Shown here: positions 51,737 to 60,564 of the stretch, one piece after another
Layout of the letters: every line of letters begins with the position of its first letter
How positions within the stretch are numbered: position 1 is the stretch's first letter
Assembly: GCF_010548375.1 (NCBI RefSeq)
Contig: NZ_JAAGLY010000009.1
Location: 62,001 to 126,000 of the forward strand
Source of the DNA: Streptomyces sp. SID13726
GTDB taxonomy: Bacteria; Actinomycetota; Actinomycetes; Streptomycetales; Streptomycetaceae
Direction: 5' to 3'
DNA: 64,000 nucleotides
Position numbers and translations under genes: made by a program
The notes under the pieces: model-generated
The model's database searches: none
What the model saw: the letters and a program-made list of their open reading frames with translations, nothing else
Told to the model about the DNA's origin: nothing

Positions 51737-51865
51737 GAGGTTTCGCGGGCGCAAGGGGCCGGCCCGTGGAACCGATTCCGCCGCCCTGACCTCCTCAGGG
51801 AGGAGGACGAGAACCAGACCCCAGGGGGATTCGCGGTGTCGGACCTGTGTTCTACGCTCCGGGTC

Positions 51866-52591
51866 ATGTCGTGGACGCGGGGACTCCTTGCCGCGCTCGC
51901 GGTCTGTGTCGTGCTGGTGACCGGATCCGCGGGCTGTGGCACCAGTGGGGCACAGGAGCACAAGGAAGGGCAGTCGGTCTCACCGGTGGGCAAGGTCCTC
52001 GACGACACCGACCACGAGGGGCGGCACTACCGCGAGGTGGACAAGAAGAACGCCCCCGAGGTCGGCATAGAGGTGCAGCCCGACACGGACGAGGGCTGGT
52101 CCGTACGGCTGACCGTCGAGAACTTCGCCTTCTCGCCCGCCGGAGCCAAGGCCAAGGCGGTCTCCGGCCGCGGTGTCGCCGTCGTCTTCGTGGACGACAG
52201 CCCCGTCACCACCCTGCGCGCCCCCGCCTACCGCCTCGCGTCCGGCTACGTCCCGCAGGGCACCCACAAGGTCACCGCCCGCCTCTACGCCGACGACGGC
52301 ACGGTCTGGGCCGTGGACGGCGACCCGGTGGAGAGCACGGCCGACGTCACGGCCTCGGAGCCGCAGGCGACGGGGAGTACGCGGGACGGGGCCCTTGGGA
52401 CGCGGTCCGCGGGGAGTGCGGGCGGGATCTCGGGGGCGCGGTCCGCAGGGGGCGAGCGCGGGATCTCGGCAGCCCCGGCCGGCGTGAGCCCCGACGGAGC
52501 AAGCGCCGAGGGAGCGGGCGTCGAGGGAGCAAGCCCCCGCCACCCCGTCACGCACGCCCACCTCACGGCGAACCCCGGCGGTGGGCGATGA
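51866..52591 (+). CDS. Putative lipoprotein, unknown function
   Basis: 241 residues. Signal region RGLLAALAVCVVLVTGSAGC with a lipobox-like SAGC, so probably lipid-anchored at Cys24, though position -3 is not ideal. The folded part is about 45-165 (GRHYREVDKKNAPEVGIEVQ, WSVRLTVENFAFSPAGAKAK, TTLRAPAYRLASGYVPQGTHKVTARLYADDGT), an Ig-like beta pattern. The C-terminal 70 residues are Gly/Ala/Ser-rich. TACGCT (51853-51858) ends 7 nt before ATG 51866, suggesting a leaderless mRNA; a GTG at 51837 is the alternative. Divergent from hmgA. Confidence 0.75.
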   Translation: MSWTRGLLAALAVCVVLVTGSAGCGTSGAQEHKEGQSVSPVGKVLDDTDHEGRHYREVDKKNAPEVGIEVQPDTDEGWSVRLTVENFAFSPAGAKAKAVSGRGVAVVFVDDSPVTTLRAPAYRLASGYVPQGTHKVTARLYADDGTVWAVDGDPVESTADVTASEPQATGSTRDGALGTRSAGSAGGISGARSAGGERGISAAPAGVSPDGASAEGAGVEGASPRHPVTHAHLTANPGGGR

Positions 52592-52655
52592 GCGTCACAG
52601 GCCCCCGGCCCGGTACCGGGTGGCGGGGTTCACCGGACCACGGCGGAAAGGCATC

Positions 52656-53273
52656 ATGAAGCCCGTGCCCCAAGCGACCTCGCTTCGCCGCGCCCCCGTG
52701 CAGCGGCGCAGCGCCGAACGGCTGACCAGAATCCTCGACGCCTGCGCCGACCTCCTCGACGAGGTCGGCTACGACGACCTGAGCACCCGGGCCGTCGCCC
52801 TGCGCGCCGGTGTCCCCATCGGCTCGGTGTACCGCTTCTTCGGCAACAAGCGGCAGATGGCGGACGCCCTCGCCCAGCGCAACCTGGAGCGCTTCACCGA
52901 CCGCGTCACCGGCCGCCTGGAGCAGACCGGCGAGGGCGGCTGGCGCACGGCCATGGACGTCGTCCTGGACGAGTACCTGGCCATGAAGCGCACCGCACCC
53001 GGCTTCTCCCTCGTCGACTTCGGCAACCAGATCCCGGTCGGCGCCCGCCACGCCGAGCCCAACCACCGCGTCGCCGACCGCCTCACCGAGCTGCTCTCCG
53101 GCTACCTCTCCCGGGAACCGGACGACGACCTCCGCCGCACCTTCCTCATCGCCGTCGAGACCGCCGACACCCTCGTCCACCTGGCCTTCCGGATGGCCCC
53201 CGAGGGCGACGAGCGGATCATCCAGGAGGCCCGGGAGATGCTGCGGGCGTATCTGGCCCGGGTGCTCGACTAG
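52656..53273 (+). CDS. TetR family regulator (SCO1712-like by position)
   Basis: 205 residues. HTH about 18-64: RRSAERLTRILDACADLLDEVGYDDLSTRAVALRAGVPIGSVYRFFGNKRQMADALA. GGAAAGG precedes ATG 52656. A TetR palindrome sits 49 bp after its stop, in front of the molybdopterin oxidoreductase, which is thus a likely target. From memory and gene order it corresponds to S. coelicolor SCO1712, reported as a pleiotropic down-regulator of antibiotic production; I have not checked this. Confidence 0.9.
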   Translation: MKPVPQATSLRRAPVQRRSAERLTRILDACADLLDEVGYDDLSTRAVALRAGVPIGSVYRFFGNKRQMADALAQRNLERFTDRVTGRLEQTGEGGWRTAMDVVLDEYLAMKRTAPGFSLVDFGNQIPVGARHAEPNHRVADRLTELLSGYLSREPDDDLRRTFLIAVETADTLVHLAFRMAPEGDERIIQEAREMLRAYLARVLD

Positions 53274-53321
53274 CGGCTCGCGGATTTCCGACCTCACCCC
53301 CTTGCGGGTCTCCCCTCCGTC

Positions 53322-53337
53322 CATACCGGTCGGTATG
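53322..53337. promoter_or_regulatory. TetR operator before the molybdopterin oxidoreductase
   Basis: CATACCG-gt-CGGTATG, a 16-bp palindrome of the common TetR type (TACCGnnCGGTA), 38 bp before the GTG start at 53375. Confidence 0.8.
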
Positions 53338-53374
53338 CTCACCCGGGACAGGCACCGCTGCCCCGGGAGGACCC

Positions 53375-55606
53375 GTGTCCCGCACCGCCCTGCGTATCTG
53401 CCCCCTGTGCGAGGCCACCTGCGGCCTGACGCTCACCGTCGAGGGGGTCCGGGTCACCGGTGCCCGCGGGGACCGTGACGACGTGTTCAGCAAGGGCTTC
53501 ATCTGCCCGAAGGGGGCCTCCTTCGGGGCCGTCGACGGGGACCCCGACCGACTGCGCACCCCGCTCGTGCGCCGGGACGGCGAGCTGCGCGAGGCCACCT
53601 GGGAGGAGGCCTTCGACGCGGTCGCCGCCGGCCTCCGGGGCGTCGTGGACGGGTACGGCGCGAACTCCGTCGGGATCGTCCTCGGCAACCCCAACGTCCA
53701 CACCGTGGCCGGCGCCCTCTACCCGCCCGTGCTGCTTGCCGGACTCGGCACCCGGAGCGTCTTCACCGCCTCCACGGTCGACCAGATGCCCAAGCACGTC
53801 TCCAGCGGACTGCTCTACGGCGACGCCAACGCGATCCCGGTCCCGGACCTGGACCATACCGACCACCTGCTGCTCCTCGGCGCCAACCCCCTCGAATCGA
53901 ACGGGAGTCTGTGCACCGCCCCCGACTTCCCCGGCAAGCTCAAGGCGCTCAAGGCCCGCGGCGGCACCCTCACCGTCGTGGACCCCCGCCGCACCCGCAC
54001 CGCCAAGCTCGCCGACCGGCACATCGCGATCCGGCCCGGCACCGACGCGCTGCTCCTCGCGGCGATGGCACACGTCCTCTTCGAGGAAGACCTCGTGGAC
54101 ACGGGCGAGTTGGCCCCGCATCTCCTCGGCCTCGACGAACTGCGGGCGGCCGTACGGGACTTCACCCCCGAGGCCGTAGCCGCGGCCTGCGATGTGGAGG
54201 CCGAGGCGACGCGCGCCCTCGCCCGCGAACTCGCCGCCGCCCCGACGGCCGCCGTATACGGCCGTATCGGCAGCTGCACGGTCCCGCACGGCACCCTCGC
54301 GAGCTGGCTCGTCGACGTGCTCAACATCCTCACCGGCAACCTCGACCGGCCCGGCGGCGCCCTCTTCCCGCAGGCGGCCACCGACCGGACACCCCGGCCC
54401 GCCGGACCCAGCCACGGGTTCTCCCTCGGGCGCTGGCACTCGCGGGTGAGCCGACACCCGGAGGCCAAGGGCGAGTTGCCGCTGTCCGCGCTCGCCGAGG
54501 AGATCGACACCGCGACCGCGGAGGGCGAGCCGATCCGGGCGCTCGTCGTGGCCGCGGCCAACCCCGTGCTCTCCGCCCCCGACGGCGACCGGCTCGACAA
54601 GGCCCTCGGCGCGCTCGACTTCATGGTCAGCGTCGACCCCTACCTCAACGAGACCTCGCGCCACGCCCACGTCGTGCTGCCGCCGCCCCCGCCCTCCCAG
54701 AGCCCGCACCACGACTTCGCGTTCAATACCCTCGCCGTCCGCAACCAGGTCCGCTTCAGCCGCCCCGCCGTCCCGCTGGAGCCCGGCCGGATGGCGGAGA
54801 CGGAGATCTTCGCCCGGTTGATCCTCGCCGCGACCGGCATGCACGGCGCCGACCCGTCCGCGGTCGACGACCTGGTCATCGGCCAGACCCTCGGCAAGGC
54901 CGTCAAGGACGCCCACTCGCCCGTGCACGGCCGGGACGCCCAGGAACTGGCGGGCCTGCTCGCCGGCGACAGCGGTCCCGAGCGGCGGCTCGACATGATG
55001 CTGCGCCTCGGTCCCTACGGCGACGGCTTCGGCGTACGACCGGACGGGCTGAGCCTCACCGAGCTGCTCGCGCATCCGCACGGCATCGACCTCGGGCCGC
55101 TCAGGTCCCGGCTGCCGCAGCCCCTGAAGACCAGGAGCGGCAAGGTCGAACTGCTGCCGCAGCCGATCGCCGACGACCTGCCCCGGCTGCGCGAGGCCCT
55201 GCTGCGCGAGCCCGACGGACTCGTCCTGATCGGCCGCAGGCACCTGCGCTCCAACAACAGCTGGATGCACAACGTCCCCGCCCTCACCGGCGGCACCAAC
55301 CGCTGCACCCTGCACATCCACCCCGAGGACGCGGACGGCCTCGGGCTCGTCGACGGGCAGCCGGTCGGGATCAAGGGCGCCGGGGGAGCGGTGACCGCCC
55401 CCGTGGAGATCACCGACACCGTGCGCCGGGGTGTGGTGAGCCTCCCGCACGGCTGGGGCCACGACCGCCCCGGCACCCGTATGCGACACGCGGCCCAGGA
55501 CCCCGGTGTCAACGTGAACCAGCTGCTCGACGGCACCCTCCTGGACCCGCTGTCAGGCAACGCGGTACTCAACGGAGTGCCCGTCGAATTGATCGCAAGG
55601 CCGTGA
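53375..55606 (+). CDS. Molybdopterin oxidoreductase (formate dehydrogenase/nitrate reductase-like)
   Basis: 743 residues. [4Fe-4S] Cys at 9, 12, 16 and 44 (CPLCEATC ... GFICPKG). Mo-bisMGD regions: SVGIVLGNPNVHTVAGALYP, ANPLESNGSL, DPRRTRTAKLADRHIAIRPGTDALLLAAM, LNILTGNLDRPGGALF, and the C-terminal dinucleotide-binding domain from about 620 (LIGRRHLRSNNSWMHNVPAL). No Tat signal, so cytoplasmic, and no partner electron-transfer subunit next to it. The residue at the Mo-ligand position cannot be fixed without alignment. GGGAGG precedes GTG 53375. Substrate unknown. Confidence 0.92.
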   Translation: MSRTALRICPLCEATCGLTLTVEGVRVTGARGDRDDVFSKGFICPKGASFGAVDGDPDRLRTPLVRRDGELREATWEEAFDAVAAGLRGVVDGYGANSVGIVLGNPNVHTVAGALYPPVLLAGLGTRSVFTASTVDQMPKHVSSGLLYGDANAIPVPDLDHTDHLLLLGANPLESNGSLCTAPDFPGKLKALKARGGTLTVVDPRRTRTAKLADRHIAIRPGTDALLLAAMAHVLFEEDLVDTGELAPHLLGLDELRAAVRDFTPEAVAAACDVEAEATRALARELAAAPTAAVYGRIGSCTVPHGTLASWLVDVLNILTGNLDRPGGALFPQAATDRTPRPAGPSHGFSLGRWHSRVSRHPEAKGELPLSALAEEIDTATAEGEPIRALVVAAANPVLSAPDGDRLDKALGALDFMVSVDPYLNETSRHAHVVLPPPPPSQSPHHDFAFNTLAVRNQVRFSRPAVPLEPGRMAETEIFARLILAATGMHGADPSAVDDLVIGQTLGKAVKDAHSPVHGRDAQELAGLLAGDSGPERRLDMMLRLGPYGDGFGVRPDGLSLTELLAHPHGIDLGPLRSRLPQPLKTRSGKVELLPQPIADDLPRLREALLREPDGLVLIGRRHLRSNNSWMHNVPALTGGTNRCTLHIHPEDADGLGLVDGQPVGIKGAGGAVTAPVEITDTVRRGVVSLPHGWGHDRPGTRMRHAAQDPGVNVNQLLDGTLLDPLSGNAVLNGVPVELIARP

Positions 55607-55665
55607 CCTGGAGTTTTGCGCTTATTGCTCGCACGTCAACGTCTTGTTAACGCCACTTGACGGGT

Positions 55666-55718
55666 CCTAACGTCATCGCACTGCCGACTCCGGTGGGAGT
55701 TCAAGGGCGAACGTTAGG
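55666..55718. promoter_or_regulatory. Inverted half-sites before the citrate transporter
   Basis: CCTAACGT (55666-55673) and its exact complement ACGTTAGG (55711-55718), 45 bp centre to centre, so on the same DNA face. The second overlaps a -10-like TAGGTA close to ATG 55728. Possible looping operator. Confidence 0.4.
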
Positions 55719-55727
55719 TATCCACTC

Positions 55728-57158
55728 ATGTTGACCATCCTCGGCTTCGCCATGATCGCGACCTTCCTGGTCCTGATCATGATGAAGAAGATGTCGCCGA
55801 TCGCGGCGCTCGTACTGATCCCGGCGCTGTTCTGCGTCTTCGTCGGGAAGGGCGCCAAGCTCGGTGACTACGTCATCGAAGGCGTCACCAGCCTCGCCCC
55901 CACCGCGGCGATGCTCATGTTCGCGATCGTCTACTTCGGAGTGATGATCGACGTCGGCCTCTTCGACCCGATCGTCCGCGGAATCCTGAAGTTCGCGAAG
56001 GCCGACCCGATGCGGATCGTCGTCGGTACGGCGATCCTCGCGGCGATCGTCTCCCTGGACGGCGACGGCTCGACCACCTTCATGATCACCGTCTCGGCGA
56101 TGTACCCGCTGTACAAGCGCCTGAAGATGAGCCTGGTCGTGATGACCGGTGTCGCCGCCATGGCCAACGGCGTGATGAACACGCTGCCCTGGGGCGGCCC
56201 GACGGCCCGCGCGGCCACCGCGCTGAAGCTCGACGCCAGCGACATCTTCGTCCCGATGATCCCGGCCCTCGCCGTCGGCCTGCTGGGCGTCTTCGTCCTC
56301 TCGTACGTCCTCGGCATGCGCGAGCGCAAGCGGCTGGGCGTGCTGACGCTGGGCGACGTCCTGGTCGAGGAGAAGGCCGAGGAGAAGGAGTCCGAGACGG
56401 TCCTGGTCGGCGCCGGGTCCGGTGCCTCCGGTACGGGCAGGGCCGCGACGGTCACCGGCGGTTCGGGCTCCGGCACCGACGCCGACGCCTCCGACGAGGA
56501 GGGCGACGAGAAGCGCTTCCAGGTCCTCGACCCGAACCGCCCCACCCTGCGCCCCAAGCTCTACTGGTTCAACGCGCTGCTCACGGTCGCCCTGCTGACC
56601 TGCATGATCATGGAGTGGCTGCCGATCCCGGTGCTGTTCCTGCTCGGCGCCGCGCTCGCGCTCACCGTGAACTTCCCGCACATCCCCGACCAGAAGGCCC
56701 GCCTCGCGGCCCACGCCGACAACGTCCTCAACGTCTCCGGCATGGTCTTCGCCGCCGCCGTCTTCACCGGCGTCCTCCAGGGCACCGGCATGGTCGACCA
56801 CATGGCCCGCTGGATGGTGGACGTCATCCCCGAGGGCATGGGCCCGCACATGGCCCTGGTCACCGGTGTGCTGAGCCTTCCGCTGACCTACTTCATGTCG
56901 AACGACGGCTTCTACTTCGGCGTCCTCCCGGTCCTCGCCGAGGCCGGCGCGGCGCACGGCGTCACCCCGCTGGAGATGGCCCGCGCCTCGCTCGTCGGCC
57001 AGCCGCTGCACATGTCGAGCCCGCTCGTCCCGGCCGTGTACGTGCTGGTCGGCATGGCCAAGGTGGAGTTCGGCGACCACACGAAGTTCGTCGTCAAGTG
57101 GGCCGCGCTCACATGCCTGTTGATCCTCGGGGCAGGCATTCTCTTCGGGATCATCTGA
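55728..57158 (+). CDS. CitMHS family citrate-metal:H+ symporter
   Basis: 476 residues, about 12 helices, MLTILGFAMIATFLVLIMMKKMSPIAALVLIP at the N-terminus, and the family landmark SLDGDGSTTFMITVSAMYPLYKRL (about 108-131). Also PWGGPTARAATAL, SNDGFYFGVLPVL and HMSSPLVPAVYVLVG. It takes up citrate complexed with a divalent or ferric ion; from memory the S. coelicolor counterpart SCO1710 was studied with iron citrate. A central acidic loop of about 70 residues (about 205-275, rich in Glu, Gly and Ser) is longer than in Bacillus CitM. ATG 55728 has no clear ribosome site and may be leaderless. Confidence 0.94.
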   Translation: MLTILGFAMIATFLVLIMMKKMSPIAALVLIPALFCVFVGKGAKLGDYVIEGVTSLAPTAAMLMFAIVYFGVMIDVGLFDPIVRGILKFAKADPMRIVVGTAILAAIVSLDGDGSTTFMITVSAMYPLYKRLKMSLVVMTGVAAMANGVMNTLPWGGPTARAATALKLDASDIFVPMIPALAVGLLGVFVLSYVLGMRERKRLGVLTLGDVLVEEKAEEKESETVLVGAGSGASGTGRAATVTGGSGSGTDADASDEEGDEKRFQVLDPNRPTLRPKLYWFNALLTVALLTCMIMEWLPIPVLFLLGAALALTVNFPHIPDQKARLAAHADNVLNVSGMVFAAAVFTGVLQGTGMVDHMARWMVDVIPEGMGPHMALVTGVLSLPLTYFMSNDGFYFGVLPVLAEAGAAHGVTPLEMARASLVGQPLHMSSPLVPAVYVLVGMAKVEFGDHTKFVVKWAALTCLLILGAGILFGII

Positions 57159-57181
57159 CCGACTCGATGGAGGACGACATC

Positions 57182-58414
57182 ATGGCCCCCGGTGGGAACC
57201 GCGGCTGGCTGCTCCGCCTCGTCATCGCCTTCAGCTTCGCGCAGGGGGCGGTGTCGATGGCCCGGCCCGCCGTCTCCTACCGGGCCCTCGCGCTGGGCGC
57301 GGACGAGCGGGCGATCGGTGTCATCGCCGGTGTGTACGCGCTGCTGCCGCTCTTCGCCGCCGTACCGCTGGGCCGCCGTACGGACCACGGGCGCTGTGCC
57401 CCGCTGCTGCCGGTCGGCGTGGTCCTGATAGCGGGCGGCTGCGCGCTGAGCGGCATCGCGGGCTCCCTCTGGGCGATGGCGGTCTGGAGCGGGGTGATGG
57501 GCCTCGGCCACCTCTGCTTCGTCATCGGCGCCCAGTCGCTCGTCGCCCGCCAGTCCGCCCCGCACGAACAGGACCGCAACTTCGGCCACTTCACCATCGG
57601 CGCCTCCCTCGGCCAGCTGGTCGGCCCGGTCGCCGCGGGCGCGCTGATCGGCGGCCCCGACATGGCGGGCACCAGCGCGCTGGCCCTGCTCGTCGCGGGT
57701 GCGGGAGCGGCGGTCGCCTTCACCTCGCTGTGGCGGATCGAGCACCGCGACACCGCCGCCGACTCCCGTGCTGGGCAGGGCGAACGCGTCCCGGTGCGGC
57801 GCATCCTGCGGGCCCGTGGCGTGCCCGGGGGCATCTTCGTCAGCCTCTCGGTGCTCTCCGCCACCGACATCCTCACCGCCTACCTTCCGGTGGTCGGCGA
57901 GCACCGCGGCATCGCCCCGTCCGTGATCGGCCTGCTGCTGAGCCTGCGCGCGGCGGCGACGATCGCCTGCCGGCTGGTGCTGACTCCTCTGCTACGACTG
58001 CTGGGGCGCGCGTTGCTCCTCACCGTGACGTGTCTGCTGGCGGCGGTGCTCTGCGCGGGCATCGCGCTGCCGGTCCCGGTGTGGGCGCTGGCCGTGATCC
58101 TCGCCCTCCTCGGCTTCTGCCTCGGCGTCGGACAGCCGCTGTCCATGACGACGGTCGTCCAGGCCGCCCCCGACGCCGCGCGGTCCACCGCCCTCGCCCT
58201 GCGGCTGACCGGCAACCGCCTCGGCCAGGTCGCCGCACCGGCCACCGCGGGCCTGGTCGCCGGGGTCGCGGGGGTGGCGGCGCCCTTCGTGATGCTGGGC
58301 GCGCTGCTGCTGGTGTCGTCGGGGGTCGCGCTGCGGTCGGCGCCGAAGCGGTCCGAGGGGGCCGCCGAGGTGTCCCGGGGGCGGCGCCCGTTGAGCCGTA
58401 AGAGCGATGTCTGA
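57182..58414 (+). CDS. MFS transporter
   Basis: 410 residues, 12 predicted helices. Motif A-like PLGRRTDHGRCAPLLPVGVVL near 57-77 and GLGHLCFVIGAQSLVARQSAPHEQDRNFGHFTIGASLGQLVGP in the N-half; C-half starts VPVRRILRARGVPGGIFVSLSVLSATDILTAYLPV. The substrate is unknown. ATG 57182 has GGAGG 8 nt upstream; ATG 57167 contains that site and is less likely. Only 23 bp follow the citrate transporter stop, so the two are probably cotranscribed. Confidence 0.9.
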   Translation: MAPGGNRGWLLRLVIAFSFAQGAVSMARPAVSYRALALGADERAIGVIAGVYALLPLFAAVPLGRRTDHGRCAPLLPVGVVLIAGGCALSGIAGSLWAMAVWSGVMGLGHLCFVIGAQSLVARQSAPHEQDRNFGHFTIGASLGQLVGPVAAGALIGGPDMAGTSALALLVAGAGAAVAFTSLWRIEHRDTAADSRAGQGERVPVRRILRARGVPGGIFVSLSVLSATDILTAYLPVVGEHRGIAPSVIGLLLSLRAAATIACRLVLTPLLRLLGRALLLTVTCLLAAVLCAGIALPVPVWALAVILALLGFCLGVGQPLSMTTVVQAAPDAARSTALALRLTGNRLGQVAAPATAGLVAGVAGVAAPFVMLGALLLVSSGVALRSAPKRSEGAAEVSRGRRPLSRKSDV

Positions 58415-58510
58415 CGGTGTGTCGGGCGAAGGTCCCCCCATGCGGGGCCGCGATATGACATCGAGTCAGGTGAGATTTGTATGAAAATAACCTGATTTGG
58501 AGGGTCTCGT

Positions 58511-59089
58511 ATGTCGACCTCGTCCCGTCCGTGCAGGGTCGCCGCCCTGACGGCACTCACCGCCGGTGCCGCGGTGCTCCTCGCCGCGCCGTCCGCTGTC
58601 GCCGCCCCCGGAGACCAAGGGGTGGTCAGGGTGCTACCGGCGGGCACGGGGGCCACCGGTCACCTCGGCCAGCCGAAGGTCTGCCGGTTCTACCTCGACG
58701 CCTCCCGCTTCGACGGTGCCACCGCCATCAACTGGACCGTCGCGCCGACGAACACGATGGCCGACTCCAAGGCCACGCTGACCGGAGTCGTGAACTTCGC
58801 GAACGGGGCCGGCGCCAGCGGGAACCTGGTCCTGCCCGCGGGGCAGTACCGGCTGACCTGGAAGGTCGCCGGGCCGCAGGGTGTGGTGGGCCGGCCCACG
58901 GTGTTCAAGCTCGACTGCAAGGACCGGACCGGACGAAGCGGACCCCACGGCGGTCCGCCGGCCGGCGGTGGCGGGCTCGCCCGCGAGGACGCGTTCACCC
59001 CGGTCGCGGGTGCCGCCGCGGTGGGTCTGGTGGCCGTCGGCGGGGTGACCTGGTTCCGGCTGCGTCGCCGTACGCATGGCGCCGCGTAG
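58511..59089 (+). CDS. Secreted protein with C-terminal membrane anchor, partner of sortase
   Basis: 192 residues. Signal peptide to AVAA|PGDQ (about 32), a domain of about 115 residues with two Cys (VCRFYLDASRFDGATAINWTVAPTN, GQYRLTWKVAGPQGVVGRPTVFKLDC), a Gly/Pro linker, then a hydrophobic helix (VAGAAAVGLVAVGGVTWFRL) and a basic tail. This is the layout of a sortase substrate, but no LPxTG or LAxTG can be seen; LAREDAF sits at that place. TTGGAGGG precedes ATG 58511. It overlaps the sortase start by 14 bp, which suggests they act together. Confidence 0.8.
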   Translation: MSTSSRPCRVAALTALTAGAAVLLAAPSAVAAPGDQGVVRVLPAGTGATGHLGQPKVCRFYLDASRFDGATAINWTVAPTNTMADSKATLTGVVNFANGAGASGNLVLPAGQYRLTWKVAGPQGVVGRPTVFKLDCKDRTGRSGPHGGPPAGGGGLAREDAFTPVAGAAAVGLVAVGGVTWFRLRRRTHGAA

Positions 59090-60389
59090 GCGTACCCGCA
59101 GGCCCTGGTACCGGACGCGCGCCTACCGCCTCACGAGAACGGCCGCGCTCGCCGTCTCCCTGGTGGTGTGCGCGGTCCACTGGACACAGGCCGACCAGCC
59201 CGGCGAAGCGACCCCCCTCGCCTCGCCGGGCGGCCCCGCCGCGCCCTCTCCCCGCACCGCCGTGCGACCTCCCACCGAGAACCGCCCCCCGACGGGAACG
59301 GGCCTGCACGGGGCGCGGACCAAGTGGGACGGGGCGGCCACCGGTGCCGGCGGGGCGCCGGGTGCGGGAGTGCCGAAGAGCGCTGTGTCCGGTGCGGCGA
59401 GGCCGGCGGGTTCCAAGGCGCGCCCAGGCGGACGTGGTTCGGCGACGGCCTGCGCGGGCACGGGTCGTGGCCGCCCCGGCAAGGCACCGGCGAGCAAGCC
59501 GCGCTCCCAGACGGCCGCACCCCGCAAGGGAGCCGCCGCGGGCCCGCGGGCCTCCTCGTCTCGCCCCGGTCCGGTCCCGCGGGCATCCTCACCCGGCGGC
59601 CGGGCAGGCGCACCGGCATCCGCATCGCGCCCGCACGTGGCCAGGGGCGCCGCCGCGTCCCGCGCCCACGCTGCCCGGCAAGCCTCCGCCCCCCACCCCC
59701 CCGCCCCCAAACCCGCCTCCGCCCCCCACTCCCGCCCGGCCACCGACAAGCCACGCACCCCGTCCACCCGCACCACCCCCGGCACAACACCCCCGCGGAC
59801 CACCCGCACCGCCGCCCCCTGCCCCACCACGGCACGACCCGCACCCGGCGTCCACCGCTCACCGCAACCGCAGACGCAACCGCAGACGCACCCCCGCCCC
59901 CTGCCCCCCTCCCGCCCCACCCGTCTCCTCGTCCCCTACCTCGGCATCGACGCCCCCGTCATCAACCTCCGCCTCGACCGGAACCACCGCCTCCCCGCGC
60001 CGCCGGACGACGACGACAACCTCGCCGGGTGGTACGCGGACGGGCCGTCGCCGGGGCAGCCGGGGACCGCCGTCGCCGTCGGGCACCTGGACACCGACTC
60101 CGGGCCCGCCGTGTTCGCGGGACTCAGCGAGCTGAAGCGCGGGCGCCACATCGAGGTGCGGCGGGCGGACGGCCGTACCGCCGTGTACGCCGTCGACTCG
60201 CTCAGGTCGTTCGAGAAGGACCACTTCCCCAACCGGGAGGTCTACGGCGCCCGCGGCCGCCCCGAACTGCGGCTCATCACCTGCGGCGGCACCTACCACC
60301 GCAGGACCGGCTACTCGGGCAACCTCGTCGTCTTCGCCCACCTCGTCCAGGTGCGCCAACCCCACCGCGGGGCGGGCGCCGCGCACTGA
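59076..60389 (+). CDS. Class F sortase with very long N-terminal linker
   Basis: 437 residues: one N-terminal membrane helix (TRTAALAVSLVVCAVHW, about 19-36), about 245 residues rich in Pro, Ala, Arg, Ser and Thr, then a sortase fold from about 290 (PTRLLVPYLGIDAPVINLRL). Catalytic His337 (VGHLDT) and Cys403 (LITCGG), with Arg409/410 (HRRTGYSGNLVVFAH) as the Arg candidate. Class F sortases are usually about 200-250 residues, so the linker is extra. The enzyme would join proteins to the wall or cleave them at the outer membrane face. ATG 59076 overlaps the upstream gene; ribosome site weak. The linker could span a thick peptidoglycan. Confidence 0.88.
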   Translation: MAPRRRTRRPWYRTRAYRLTRTAALAVSLVVCAVHWTQADQPGEATPLASPGGPAAPSPRTAVRPPTENRPPTGTGLHGARTKWDGAATGAGGAPGAGVPKSAVSGAARPAGSKARPGGRGSATACAGTGRGRPGKAPASKPRSQTAAPRKGAAAGPRASSSRPGPVPRASSPGGRAGAPASASRPHVARGAAASRAHAARQASAPHPPAPKPASAPHSRPATDKPRTPSTRTTPGTTPPRTTRTAAPCPTTARPAPGVHRSPQPQTQPQTHPRPLPPSRPTRLLVPYLGIDAPVINLRLDRNHRLPAPPDDDDNLAGWYADGPSPGQPGTAVAVGHLDTDSGPAVFAGLSELKRGRHIEVRRADGRTAVYAVDSLRSFEKDHFPNREVYGARGRPELRLITCGGTYHRRTGYSGNLVVFAHLVQVRQPHRGAGAAH

Positions 60390-60564
60390 ATCGGGGCATC
60401 CGCTTTCTCACCAGCTGGACCGGAGCGTCCGGATCCCGCACACGTCTTCCCCGGGGCACGCACAATCCGTTAACTTCCGTGACTCACACGCCCCGTACGA
60501 CCCGCACGTGGCGTCCGACCGCGGAGCGCCAGCGTTCGCCCAGTGAGCCCTCGGGGGCACTGCC

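Noticed and set aside
47608..52008. A 1466-codon open frame on the minus strand spanning several genes
   Set aside because: It is a GC-skewed antisense shadow. It crosses the TetR, type-ISP-like, GntR and hmgA genes, whose own frames have domains, ribosome sites and correct codon bias; this frame has none.
59123..59920. Antisense and alternate frames over the sortase linker
   Set aside because: The linker DNA is extremely GC-rich and open in several frames; only the sense frame joins the membrane helix to the catalytic sortase domain.
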